Assembly: GCA_024195265.1 (NCBI GenBank)
Contig: JAJLRJ010000009.1
Span: forward strand, 887,001-951,000
Length of the DNA: 64,000 nt
Source of the DNA: Dendrophyllia cribrosa
Taxonomy: Eukaryota > Cnidaria > Anthozoa > Scleractinia > Dendrophylliidae
Direction of reading: 5' to 3'
Shown: positions 1 through 10,194 of the stretch, one piece after another
Numbering within the stretch: position 1 is the first letter of the stretch
Layout of the letters: each line of letters opens with the position of its first letter
Position numbers and translations under genes: made by a program
Notes under the pieces: model-generated
Told to the model about the DNA's origin: nothing
The model's input: only the letters and a program-made list of their open reading frames with translations
The model's database searches: none

Positions 1-338
1 TTAATAAAATGATGCCATTGTGTAATCTCAGGTTGTGCAAATCATTTGTTTCGTGAGCTGAATTACCTCATCAGACCCACAAAAAATCCCTCAATTGTTT
101 ACTTCTTTATTATTACGATAATAAAATAGCAAAAGAAAAAAATGAATGAATCAATGAATGAATGAATTAAGGTGTGCGAGGAGATTACATTATAGGTGTT
201 GAGTTCGCACTTTTCGCCTCTTGCATGATGTCTTTCTATTAGAGTGAAAGAAATGAGAACGGGCGTTTTCGAAAACGCATTAGTGTGCGGAAGCACGAAA
301 ACGAAGAATTTTGAAATGAAGAATTTTCTTTTAGGGGC

Positions 339-415
339 CGATTACATGGCGAATTTCAGCCCGGGCTGAGATTTAAGCCCGGCTTCCAAACGGACTGAAA
401 TTCGCCATGTAATCG
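339..415. repeat. Short inverted repeat (21-bp arms)
   Basis: Two perfect 21-bp arms (339-359 and 395-415) flank a GC-rich 35-bp centre containing a CCCGGGCT palindrome. It looks like one end or the core of a foldback element. A related TTTCAGCCCGGGCTGAAA palindrome is at 647-664. Confidence 0.7.
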
Positions 416-432
416 CATAATAATTTCAGCCC

Positions 433-646
433 CATTCTCGACCCCAGGCCCTTCTTATTTCTTACTGCACATGCTCGACGAAAACGACGACGACGACGTT
501 GGTCCAATATTGTCCCCTCACTGAGCGCATGCGCTCTAGAGACCATGTAGCCACGAACTAATTAGCATACTCCGGAGTTTCCCAGAGCCCTTCGTTTTCG
601 TCGAGCATGTGCAGTAAGAAATAAGAAGGGCCTGGGGTCGAGAATG
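433..646. mobile_element. 214-bp foldback MITE with 54-bp TIRs and 9-bp target duplication
   Basis: Arms 433-486 and 593-646 are 54-bp perfect inverted complements around a 106-bp centre. Both sides are flanked by the direct repeat TTTCAGCCC (424-432 and 647-655), which reads as a 9-bp target-site duplication. Long TIRs with 9-bp duplications are typical of Mutator-like (MULE) elements; the family assignment is inference. It is inserted in another CCCGGG-containing repeat, 0.3 kb upstream of the APIP start codon. The arm sequence CATTCTCG...GAGAATG is shared in part with foldbacks near 57.9-59.1 kb. Confidence 0.7.
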
Positions 647-659
647 TTTCAGCCCGGGC

Positions 660-935
660 TGAAAAGTGAATTTGGGCATGCGCAGTGATTATTATTGATT
701 CTCGTTATCAATCTTCCCGCGCAATTACCCCGCGCAATTTCAAACTTGAAAACGTTAGTGTGGATGCAAACATTTTGCTATATTTTCGCGAAATGAAAAC
801 GCAGACTTTTTGAAAACGCATTAGCGTGGACGGGACCTGAAAGAAAAGCGGGACGTTTTCGTGCGGATCTCGCGCATGAAGCGCGCGTAAATGGAGCGTG
901 ACGTGAAAAGAGCCTGGGGCGAGAGAAAAACTGCA
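660..935 (+). promoter_or_regulatory. Upstream region of APIP, partly repeat-derived
   Basis: This is GC-richer than its surroundings. It holds a CRE-like TGACGTG (about 899-905) 30 bp before the start codon and palindromic TTTTCGCGAAA (782-792). The block around 780-835 (GAAAACGCATTAGYGTGG-like) resembles sequence near 262-295 and the ends of the element at 10816-11125, so much of the presumed promoter derives from mobile elements. No TATA box is evident. The promoter role is inferred from position only. Confidence 0.35.
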
Positions 936-3900
936 ATGGCGGACTTGTCGAACCGCGATAAGTTTTCGGCCGAATATTCCAAGGTAATTGCTTTCTTTTT
1001 ATTTCCAATACTTCAGTATTAAAATTATTGGACTTAAGGATGCATTCAACTAAAGAAGAATTGCTTTCTGTATTTGGTTTCTTCTTAGGTGAGGATTAAT
1101 GTGTTTTATAACAATTCGTCGATATTTTCAAACATCCGATTGACCGGTTTGGAAACATTAAAAATATTATCAACTTAAGCTTAAATAAGGAGTAACTCTA
1201 GATAAGATACAACTTATAAGCTTAGACGAAGAGGATAATAAATCTAGCACAGAAAGCGATCTTGAAAGATCTGATTTATGCTACAGGATTGTATTTCTAT
1301 ATGAGATGTAGAAAATGGCTCCGAGGTGAATGCTATAAAAGCTTTAATTTTTTTTTGTCCACGTGTCTGTTTATTGAGGATGAACAAACTTTGGCTCGTC
1401 ACCCACTCTTCCCCAAATAACGTCAGAGTGCATGTTGCTGAAACAGCTGAATTGGAAACCGCTGAACGAGCGTAGAAAGATTTTGCAATTAATTTTATTT
1501 TACAATGCAATTCATGACAACGGCGGCCTGGCTCTTCCACATTATCTCATAAAACGTAGAAGACATTTAAGGAACTCTATTCAGAACAAGCTTATCGAAC
1601 TATCACCAAATAGTGAGACCTACAGGAACAGTTATTTTTGTAGAACTGTCAAGGCCCGTGTGCCAAGGCCCGGGTGTCGAGGCCCGGGTGTCGAGGCCCG
1701 GGTGTCGAGGCCCGGGTGTCGAGGCCCGGGTGTCGAGGCCCGGGTGTCGAGGCCCGGGTGTCGAGGCCCGGGTGTCAAGGACTGGAACGCACTACCAATT
1801 GAAATTGTAAACATTGAGTCCGCTGACCAGTTAAAAAAACATTATTCGACTATTTTAGTCAGTGATTTAATCTTACCTAATTATATTTCTAAACAATCTA
1901 TCTTAGGATACTCATTTTGTTATTATTATTACTTTTAATTTTTAAATTGTGTCTTGCGTGATGATCGCCCCTTGCAGGACTATGAAATTTTGAATAAAGG
2001 TTGAGCCAAAAGAAGGTTTGCATCTATAGGAGGGTGAATAAACGTTCTACAAAGTACCAACCAATGATGTTAAACAATGACTTCTAATTGTTTGCCAGGA
2101 TCCTGAGCACCCAAGAAATCTTATCCCTGAGCTGTGTCGGCAGTTTTATCACCTGGACTGGGTCACAGGGACTGGAGGGGGAATAAGCCTTAAATATGGG
2201 TCAGTATTGCATACAGTGTAGCTGCAGTAAATATGAGTCAATATTACATAACATTAAGGCGCCATTTATATAACCTGCAATCAGGCATCCTTTTTTCAAA
2301 GCGCAAATTGGTGGAAGCTCAGGGATGGAAAAAAGAATGCCTTATATATTTATCTAACAAGCTGTCTGCTGCCCCCAAATTAAGAAATCTGACAACAGCT
2401 GTGTTATCAAATTACTGGAAAAATGTACATGTAGCCAATCAGTTTTTCCTGCAAATCATGTTGCTTGTTGGTTTCAGTTGGAAAGAAAGTACATGTTAAA
2501 GGCAGGAAGTCTGCTGCTAGAAAAAATGTTTGGGGTCTGATCAGTAAAAAATGGCAAGTTGAGATGTTGCTAACAAAATCATTGCACAAGCACTGCTGCT
2601 TTTGTTACGCCAGATTAACCGCGAGTGCACTGTGGAACAGCTGAGTTATTTTATCAGATTTGATCAAGTGCATTGGAATAAACATCGATTCTGCAACAGC
2701 AAGTCTCTATCCAGTTTGCAAAAAGTGTGCCTGAAAAATTATTAATTGTTGTACACTGTTCTATGTAATGAAGGGAGAATTCCTTGCCATTGAACCCTAA
2801 GACTACTCCCAGCTCACAGGGAGAAGCAACTGACAGTGCAACAAAATGGCTCTATAATAATTTGCAAAACAGATTGACTCTAAGTTCAAAGAAAGCGAAG
2901 AATATTTTGTGTAAAAAAAAATTAGTACCTAGAGGTTGGGCAAAGAAAATGCTTTACAACTATACAACATGTAGGACCCTGGTGGAAGTAATCCAATATG
3001 GAAGTTGTTTTTATCATGCTTTGTTTTCTTATAGAAATGAGATATTTATTGCACCCTCTGGAGTTCAAAAGGAGAGAATAAAGGTTGGTTATTCAGGGCT
3101 GTCACTAATTTTTGCTGGAAAAGTAGAAAACATTACCAGGGAAAACGACAGGTCTTTTGGTGCATATATTGTCTTCTTTGTCTATCAAAGTAGCCCCAGG
3201 GGTCACAAGGGGATTAGCCCCAGGGGTGACAAGGGGAGTAGCCCCAGGGGTCACAAGGGGAGAAGACCCAGGGGTCACAAGGGGAGAAGCCAGGGGCATT
3301 ATTGACAGCCCTGCAGGGAATTATTGTCATGGGAAACAAAATGTTGTCTTAAAGAGAAATATATCATTATATTTATACAGCAACTGAAGAAGTTGCAATT
3401 TGAGCCTGAAAAATTGGTGCTTAATATTAGTACTATTTACAATATGAGTGGCGATGTTGTATCGGATTTACAATCTCGAGCCGAAGGCGAGAGATTGTGA
3501 ATCCGATACAACATTGCCACGAATATTGTAAAGTACTTATGATATTTTACACTCCATTGTTATGCAAACATTTTCTATTGTTTCTGAAAACCGACGTGGA
3601 TAAGGTTATGTAACACACTGTTAATGAACAAGCTTTTTTTTTTTTAAACAACACCAACGTGGATTTGGTTATGTAACACACTGTTAATGATGAAGCTTTT
3701 GTTTTTTTAAACAACACCAACGTGGATAAGGTTATGTAACACTCTGTTCCTGAATAACCTTTTCTTTTTTAAACAATAGTGTTTTGTGGGCGAAAAATCG
3801 AGACAAATTTGAATATTCACTTCGGTATAGCTGTTCAGCCAGAGGAGTCGTAACAAGCATGGCTCGTCAGTTTAGGAAACCAAAAAGTCCTAAAGAGGAG

Positions 3901-6900
3901 GAATCTTGGTTGAAAGAAACTGTTCCTCGTAATACTAGGAACAGCACTAAATGGAGTGTTAAAATATTTGAAGAGTGGCAGAATACTCGTAAAAATAAAG
4001 TAGCCAAAAACGAGTCGGTTGGATTTCCCTGACGTTCTAGCTAACATTACTTTGCCATCGTCATCAAGTAATTTTGATATTCCAGATGACGTTCTAGCTA
4101 ACATTACTTTGCCATCGTCATCAAGGAGTTTGCCAATGAATATTGTAAAGAATGTTGCAAGCAATGCAGTTTTTAACAACTGCACTATTAATTTCAATTT
4201 CAAGTAAAGTAAGATACATTTGTAACAATAAAGCAGTTCAGTCAAAAAGTTAAATGTGGATTTTAATTGCGAGCTGTTCTGCATCGTTCATACAGAAAAA
4301 TCTATTAGTATTCTGTTTATACAGAATACTAATAGATCTATTAGTATTCTGTATATACAGAATACTAATAGATCTATTAGTATTCTGTATAGAGCAGTTT
4401 TCAATTGAGTGTCGAAAGTAATTACACAATTGCTTTGGTTTTTCATTGCTACGCTTTGTGATTGGCTAAAAAATCTCGCGCCACTTTCTCGACCAATCAG
4501 AAGTAAAACCAAAACCAATCGTGACTTGCTCGCACGCGTTTTCCCGCGCTTGGCGCCGCCGAGATGTAATTGCTTCGAGCTCTGATTGGTTCATTGGATT
4601 GTTTACGACTGCTGTGATTGGTCAGAGTAATTACTTTGGTTTTGGTTTTACGACACTCAATTGAAAACTGCTCTATATACAGAATACTAATTAAGGTCAT
4701 TATTTATTGTATTAATTCATCAACCCCAACATTTCCCTGCTGACTATTCAAACCCTCCCCGTGCTTTCAACTACTTGGGATTATTATCGGGTATACAAGT
4801 ATGTTCACGTGAACTTAATGCTGCGCAGAGATTGGACAGAAACCTTATGAATTATTAATGAATATTATAAGAATAATTAGTATTAGAATAATTAATATTA
4901 GTAAAATAATTAGTACAATGTAATTTTGAGACATTTTGTAGGTATCCACTTCTCTTAGGATAACACCTTTTTTGTGGTTGCTTACAGGAAATTTTTATTT
5001 TTAATTAAGTTCATGTTTTAATTTGTTTATTTCTTACAGCCTGAAGACATGTTTGTGTGTGATATGGAAGAAAATGAACTTTTTTCACCTCCTCCAGCGT
5101 AAGTGCAAATACATGTACTTTGCATTTAACTATGTTTTACAGTGTACAGAGGCCCTGTTATGGAGGTGTGTGTACTGAGGCCCTGTTATGGAGGTGTGTA
5201 TACCCCCTGTGTGTTGCTGTCAGAGTTGCATGCACTACCATGCTACAAGTTTGCAATTTTGTGTTGCTCGTCATCATTTCACTTGATGCCACTGTTTCAA
5301 TGCCATGTTGGAATTTACCCTAACAGGGCTTCAGCATAACATGAACCATTTACCAGACAGTGTCAGTATGTTGTAGGTGACAGTTTTGTTTCACTTTTAG
5401 AAAGAAACTCAAGAAAAGCCAGTGTACTCCATTGTTTATGAATGCTTACACAATGAGAGGTAATCACAACAAAACCTACAGTTTATTATCTTCTTGTGAC
5501 CACACTTGTAAGGGACCAGCTCTGGTCAGCAACCACTCAACTCACCAAACACCATATTTAGCTGAAATTCTCAGTAAAATTCTGTGACAAACATACATTA
5601 TTTTAATTGTCCTGTAAGAGACCAGCTTTAGTTACTACAATGAGTTCAAAATCCCTAAAGCAGTTACTGTATTTATATTTTTGTATGCCATTATACAGTG
5701 TATTTGGTACAGTGGAATACCTGTATAGTTGTGCAATGGTACAATGGTACAAATGCTTGTTCTTACTCTTGACCGTAAGTGACATCCTGTAAGTCACCAC
5801 ATCCCATAAGTGACATCCCGTAAGTGACCACATCCCATAAGTCACCACATCCCATAAGTGACCACATCCCACAAGTCACCACATCCCATAAGTGACCACA
5901 TCCCACAAGTCACCACATCCCATAAGTGACCACATCCCGTAAGTCACCACCTCCCATAAGTGTCCACCTCCCATAAGTGACCACCTCCCATAAGTGACCA
6001 CTCCCCGTAAGTGACCATATCCCGTAAGTGACCACATCCCACAAGTCACCACATCCCATAAGTGACCACATCCCTTAAGTCACCACCTCCCATAAGTGTC
6101 CACCTCCCATAAGTGACCACCTCCCATAAGTGACCACATCCCGTAAGTGACCACATCCCGTAAGTGACCACATCCTGTAAGTGACCACATCCCGTAAGTG
6201 ACCACATCCTGTAAGTGACCACATCCCGTAAGTGACCACATCCCATAAGTGACCACATCCCGTAAGTGACCACCTCCCATAAGTGACCACCTCCCGTAAG
6301 TGACCACCTCCCGTAAGTGACCACATCCCGTAAGTGACCACATCCTGTAAGTGACCACATCCCGTAAGTGACCACCTCCCATAAGTGACCACCTCCCGTA
6401 AGTGACCACATCCCGTAAGTGACCACATCCCATAAGTGACCACATCCCATAAGTGACCACATCCCATAAGTGACCACATCTTGTAAGTGACCACATCCCG
6501 TAAGTGACCACATTCCGTAAGTGACCACCTCCCATAAGTGACCACCTCCCGTAAGTGACCACATCCCGTAAGTGACCACATCCCATAAGTGACCACATCC
6601 CATAAGTGACCACATCCCATAAGTGACCACATCCTGTAAGTGACCACATCCCGTAAGTGACCACATCCCATAAGTGACCACATCCCATAAGTGACCACAT
6701 CCCATAAGTGACCACATCCTGTAAGTGACCACATCCCGTAAGTGACCACATCCCATAAGTGACCACATCCCATAAGTGACCACATCCTGTAAGTGACCAC
6801 ATCCCATAAGTGACCACCTCCCGTAAGTGACCACATCCCGTAAGTGACCACATCCTGTAAGTGACCACATCCCGTAAGTGACCGCATCCCGTATGTGACC

Positions 6901-9758
6901 ACATCCCGTAAGTGACCACATCCCGTAAGTGACCACATCCCGTAAGTGACCACATCCCGTAAGTGACCACATCCGTAAGTGAATAAGTGACCACATCCCA
7001 TAAGTGACCACCTGCCGTAAGTGAATAAGTGACCACCTCCCATAAGTGACCACCTCCCATAAGTGACCACATCCTGTAAGTGACCACCTCCCGTAAGTGA
7101 CCACATCCCGTAAGTGACCACATCCCGTAAGTGACCACATCCTGTAAGTGACCACATCCCGTAAGTGACCGCATCCCGTATGTGACCACATCCCGTAAGT
7201 GACCACATCCTGTAAGTGACCACATCCCGTAAGTGACCACATCCCGTAAGTGACCACATCCGTAAGTGAATAAGTGACCACATCCCATAAGTGACCACCT
7301 GCCGTAAGTGAATAAGTGACCACCTCCCATAAGTGACCACCTCCCATAAGTGACCACATCCTGTAAGTGACCACCTCCCGTAAGTGACCACATCCCATAA
7401 GTGACCACATCCCATAAGTGACCACCTCCAATAAGTGACCGCCTTAGCTTTGCCTTTCGGGTGGTCACTTAAGGGAGGTGTAACTGTATTCAATAATTGT
7501 GAAAACAGAAATAAAGAAATAAAAATTAAACAAAATTAAAAATAATTACAACCAGGTACACTGTGTTCAGAAGCAGGGGCTGTCATTCACACCCATTCCA
7601 AACACTGTGTCATGGTAACCATGGTAAACAATAACAAAAATACTGACAACCAGGTACACTGTTTTTAGGAGCTGGAGCTGTCATTCACACCCATTCCAAA
7701 CACTGTGTAATGGCCACTCTGTTGTACCCTGGCAAAGAATTCCGTATCACTCACCAGGAGATGATCAAAGGAATGAAAAACGCTACAACAGGCATCAATT
7801 ACAGGTGGGGTTCAGCAAAGAATCTTAGGTATTTACTGGCCAAAAGGCATCAATAAATTATTTTTAAATAGGTTTTCCCCAAGCTGGCCCTGATCTTTAA
7901 GTAGAATTAACCAGTTGTCTTGTTCCCTTGCAGTACAGAATGAAGACTGTGCAGAGTTGTTTTTTGTGGAACCCACTTTACTCCTAAACTCAAAATTTTG
8001 TTCCTTTTCGGTCTGGATAAAATCCTAAAGTGTCACCATTCAAATGAAAGCTACTGAGCAGTACTTTCCAGTGGCACTGTTTATTACGCTGTACAAGGTG
8101 GTTCTAACTTTTAAGTCTGTGAATGAAATCCTACAGTGTGACCATTCAAATGAAAGCTATTGAACAGTATGTATCTCTGGTGCTGTTTATTATGTTGTGC
8201 AAGGTGGTTCTAACTTTTGAGTCTGTGGATGAAATCTTAAGTGTGACCATTCAAATGAAAGCTACTGAGCAGTATTTTCCCTGGTACTGTTTTTTTTTGC
8301 TGCGCGGTTTCAGTTATTAGAATTCAAAAGATACCTTTTACTGAGGTCAGTAATTTTGGTTTCGTTTAGGTATGATGAAGAACTTATGATACCTATCATC
8401 GAAAACACCCCAGAAGAACAAGACTTAAAGGTGACTATAAAATTACTACATGCATTTTCCTTTGCATATTGCGAGCAAAATCTTGCATTGCAAGTTGCAA
8501 GAAACGTTGCCTTGTGTAACAGCGCCTTAATCGGGTTTCATCTGTTGCCAAGTGAAAAGGTGGGAAAACCCTTCACTCTGTGAAAGCGCGGAAAACATGC
8601 AATCGGGTGCATTGACTGCATTCGCAGGAAAACTTAAAGCCGGGTAATAGCGCAGAAAAGAAGCGTGCTCACAGCAAGTTTGGTTTTTGTTTTACTTTGC
8701 ACTTGATTGGCCAAAAAGAAAATATATTGACTCGGAGTGGTTAGACGACAGTGCCAGAATTATAGCGAGTAGCAATTTCAAAACTGAAGCATGAGTATAA
8801 CACGAGAGGTGCCCTATTTTCTTTATGTTTACGTTTTATTTAGTCTTTGCAACCTTATTTTGGATTTGTATGAATTTTCTTGCAGGAAAGCATGGCAAAT
8901 GCCATGGAGGAATACCCAGACTCCTGTGCGGTCCTTGTTCGTCGTCATGGCGTGTACGTTTGGGGGGATACGTGGCAGAAAGCTAAAGCCATGTGAGTAA
9001 AATACAATAATGCTGTTTTGTTTTGTGCACCTCAGTACCGGTCAGTGTAATAGGCCATTTCCGAGTTGCCTTTAGCCTCTCTATCAAAGCGAGGCTAGGT
9101 GCGAAACCTTTCATATGGAAATGAGTTTTCATTCACATGCAAAGAAGTTTTATTTGCATGTGAATGAAAAGCGCGGAAATGGAAATGAGTTTTCATTCAC
9201 ATGCAAAGAAGTTTTATTTGCATGTGAATGAAAACTCATTTTCATACGAAAGGTTTCGCACCTAGCCTCGCTTTGATAGAGAGGCTAAAGGCAACTCGGA
9301 AATGGCCTATTCTTGAAATGCTAAAAAAGGACCATATATTAACATACACTTAGTGAATATTTTATTTTAAGAACAAAATGACCTATATTTACCCTCGGTA
9401 AGTGTTTACAGCACAAGTGATAGTGGGGCCGAGCATTCAATACTTCACATTGAACATATCACTCAGTTGGCTATATACAACTGTGGCCGAGGAGTTGAAC
9501 TCGGGTCTACCGTGAAACAACTCCAGCTAGTGGTCAAAGCGGGGCTTGAACCTGGGACTTCTGGATTGCAAGTCTCCCGCCGTAACAACTAGACCAAGCT
9601 CCTTCCTGCCTCCGGAATTTTTTTAGGTCCGATTGACAAAGTCAGCTTTCCATGTCATGACTGTTTTAAGTAATACACTTCCGCCAGCTTACATTCTTCC
9701 ATTAAACGGCTTCTCACCTTAGCTGCTCTTTAGGAAACCTCCCATAAACCTCCCATTG

Positions 9759-9794
<36 letters not shown>

Positions 9795-10194
9795 ACTCTA
9801 TTATCTCGCCTTAATGGGTACGTGCCGCTCGACAGGTCGAGTGCCCCTGCACTCACCCCCCTCCCCCCTTCCCGGCACGAAAAGCTTCACATGCTTCTTA
9901 TAATTTTCTACTGTTTTGGAGTACATTTAATCGCACGATCGCCGAAATATCATCCTTTGTAATCGCTGACGTTCCTAGCACCTGTGTTAACGCGATTATG
10001 TTTTTTTTTTCTTTTGACCAGCGTTGATGTGAACTAGGATAAGTAGAGAATAGTTGTTGATCAGAGGTTTAATGATTGGTGTTTCCAGGTGTGAATGTTT
10101 AGATTACCTGTGTGATATCGCTACACGGATGAAGCTTCATGGCTTAGATCCCACAGTCAAACCTAAAGAAAATATCGACAATGGAATGCGATGA
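936..10194 (+). CDS. APIP: Methylthioribulose-1-phosphate dehydratase (APIP / MtnB type), 9 coding exons
   Basis: This enzyme dehydrates 5-methylthioribulose-1-phosphate in the cytosolic methionine salvage pathway; it belongs to the class II aldolase/adducin fold. Coding exons are 936-983, 2099-2199, 3035-3083, 5040-5098, 5401-5459, 7669-7804, 8370-8430, 8886-8992 and 10089-10194. All have AG/GT borders and consistent phases, and total 726 nt (241 aa), close to the usual vertebrate length of about 242. Visible landmarks are the TGTGGGIS loop near residue 40, KSQC (Cys94), zinc ligands in HTH (His112, His114) and RRHG (His192), and the catalytic Glu136 in HQEM. It starts [10 protein letters not shown]. 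Its introns hold a LINE tail, minisatellites and MITEs, and intron 5 holds a relic copy of the start of exon 6. A possible AATAAA is at 10234-10239, 40 nt after the stop. The residues are complete, so it should be active. Confidence 0.96.
1416..2015 (+). mobile_element. 5'-truncated LINE tail (L2/CR1-like ORF2 C-terminus) in APIP intron 1
   Basis: The + frame 1432-1938 encodes the C-terminal end typical of L2/CR1-like non-LTR retrotransposons. It reads [11 protein letters not shown], then [18 protein letters not shown], then SYFCRTVK, and resumes with [10 protein letters not shown] after an internal minisatellite. The 3' end carries GAATAAAGGTTGAGCC near 1990-2005, a common LINE 3' tail. The reverse transcriptase domain is missing, so this is a dead fragment. 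The family call rests on motif memory; a database comparison would fix it. Confidence 0.75.
1648..1787 (+). repeat. 14-bp minisatellite inside the LINE reading frame
   Basis: Nine head-to-tail 14-bp units (GTCGAGGCCCGGGT, first unit GTCAAGGCCCGTGT) run from 1648 to 1773. They are followed by GTCAAGGACTGGAA at 1774, the ancestral LINE sequence encoding VKDWN. The period is not divisible by 3, so 42 nt give a 14-residue repeat and every frame stays open. Confidence 0.9.
3192..3300 (+). repeat. 24-bp minisatellite, four copies
   Basis: Four tandem 24-bp units of the type AGCCCCAGGGGTCACAAGGG run from 3192 to 3287, with a decayed partial copy after. The array lies in APIP intron 3 and reads SPRGHKG(x) in one frame by chance. 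Confidence 0.88.
3428..3540. repeat. Hairpin element with CGAGCCGAAGGCGAG apex
   Basis: There is a near-perfect inverted repeat of about 45 bp per arm (3436-3480 and 3488-3532) around the apex motif CGAGCCGAAGGCGAG. The same apex recurs in the hairpin near 50200, which suggests a dispersed foldback family. Confidence 0.7.
3585..3780 (+). repeat. Three tandem copies of a ~65-bp sequence
   Basis: Three direct copies begin with ACGTGGATAAGGTTATGTAA and end with a T-run followed by AAACAA. They lie between the hairpin at 3436-3532 and the mobile-element-like ORF at 3784, and may be subterminal repeats of that element. Confidence 0.75.
3784..4232 (+). pseudogene. Fragment of a mobile-element-type ORF (QRICH1/DUF3504-like N-terminal segment)
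   Basis: The frame 3784-4032 contains [20 protein letters not shown] followed by [18 protein letters not shown]. This resembles the N-terminal part of QRICH1-like/DUF3504 proteins that are abundant in coral genomes and linked to Crypton-type elements. The frame then breaks near 4020 and continues in another frame (4019-4207), which holds a tandemly duplicated [12 protein letters not shown] segment and ends [10 protein letters not shown] polyadenylation-like AATAAA is at 4227-4232. The assignment is from memory of the motif and is tentative; the fragment is not a functional gene. Confidence 0.4.
4297..4391. repeat. Palindromic tandem repeat of TATTAGTATTCTGTATA
   Basis: Alternating direct and inverted copies of CTATTAGTATTCTGTATA give repeated perfect hairpins. 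A further half-copy lies at 4674-4690. The 282-bp MITE at 4392-4673 was inserted into this array. Confidence 0.85.
4392..4673. mobile_element. 282-bp MITE, TIR GAGCAGTTTTCAATTGAGTG, TA/TATA target duplication
   Basis: The terminal inverted repeats (GAGCAGTTTTCAATTGAGTG and its complement) are about 20 bp. The flanks read TATA on both sides (4388-4391 and 4674-4677). A second copy of exactly the same length lies in reverse order at 61858-62139, and a decayed copy is at 21955-22198. The interior contains several ATTGGT (inverted CCAAT) boxes and a GCGCGGGAAAA-type E2F-like site. A TA duplication suggests Tc1/mariner or PIF-type mobilisation (inference). Confidence 0.85.
4674..5039. other. APIP intron 3 remainder, AT-rich, no feature
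   Basis: Apart from the half-palindrome at 4674-4690, this stretch up to exon 4 shows only AT-rich intron sequence with a short ATTAATATTAG-type run near 4860-4910. Confidence 0.5.
5771..7445 (+). repeat. Large 17-bp minisatellite in APIP intron 5
   Basis: About 98 tandem copies of a 17-bp unit (GTAAGTGACCACATCCC with variants ATAAGTGACCACCTCCC). Two longer internal blocks (about 6840-7010 and 7130-7310) repeat the same variant order, indicating segmental duplication. The unit lacks stop codons on the minus strand and 17 is not a multiple of 3, so all three minus frames are open for about 460 codons. These are artefacts, not genes. The right end runs into GGTGGTCACTTAAGGGAGG, which resembles the terminus of a DNA element. 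Confidence 0.95.
7548..7640 (+). pseudogene. Relic duplicate of the 5' part of APIP exon 6
   Basis: Sequence 7548-7615 is a near copy of 7647-7713: the last intron bases, the acceptor AG and the first ~45 coding bases of exon 6. The relic exon (AG at 7569-7570, 7571-7614) would read [15 protein letters not shown], followed at once by GT (7615). Its inclusion ends in phase 0, whereas exons 6 and 7 need phases 1 and 2, so using it would shift the frame. It is probably a non-functional partial exon duplication that duplicates the zinc-ligand HTH motif. Confidence 0.8.
8005..8300 (+). repeat. 106-bp satellite, ~3 monomers (+ orientation)
   Basis: Three diverged monomers with the signature CCATTCAAATGAAAGCTA, CTGTTTATTATGCTGTACAA and GGTTCTAACTTTTGAGTC lie in APIP intron 6. 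The same family recurs throughout the window. Confidence 0.85.
9049..9311. mobile_element. 263-bp nested foldback MITE
   Basis: The outer TIRs are about 62 bp and nearly perfect (AATAGGCCATTTCCGAGTTG at 9049 and its complement ending 9311). Inside are two direct copies of a self-complementary unit (TTCATTCACATGCAAAGAAG...), each a hairpin of about 20-bp arms. The transcript of this APIP intron 8 segment would fold into one long, almost uninterrupted duplex. Confidence 0.85.
9380..9612 (-). mobile_element. tRNA-derived SINE (minus strand)
   Basis: On the minus strand, a tRNA-like head contains an A box (TGGTCTAGTTGTTA, + coordinates 9583-9595) and a B box (GGTTCAAGCCC, 9542-9552). It is followed by unrelated body sequence to about 9380. 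The acceptor stem does not pair as in a functional tRNA, so a SINE is the better reading. Confidence 0.65.
9760..9793 (+). repeat. Poly-G tract of 34 G
   Basis: An uninterrupted run of 34 G in APIP intron 8, followed by C-rich sequence near 9850-9875. It may form a G-quadruplex; the exact length is uncertain in any assembly. Confidence 0.9.

Noticed and set aside
5771..7445. CRISPR-like array
   Set aside because: The repeats are contiguous without unique spacers, and the context is a eukaryotic intron.
6046..7493. Three overlapping minus-strand ORFs of 461-472 codons
   Set aside because: They are translations of the 17-bp minisatellite in all three frames; the unit has no stop on that strand and the sequence is a pure tandem repeat.
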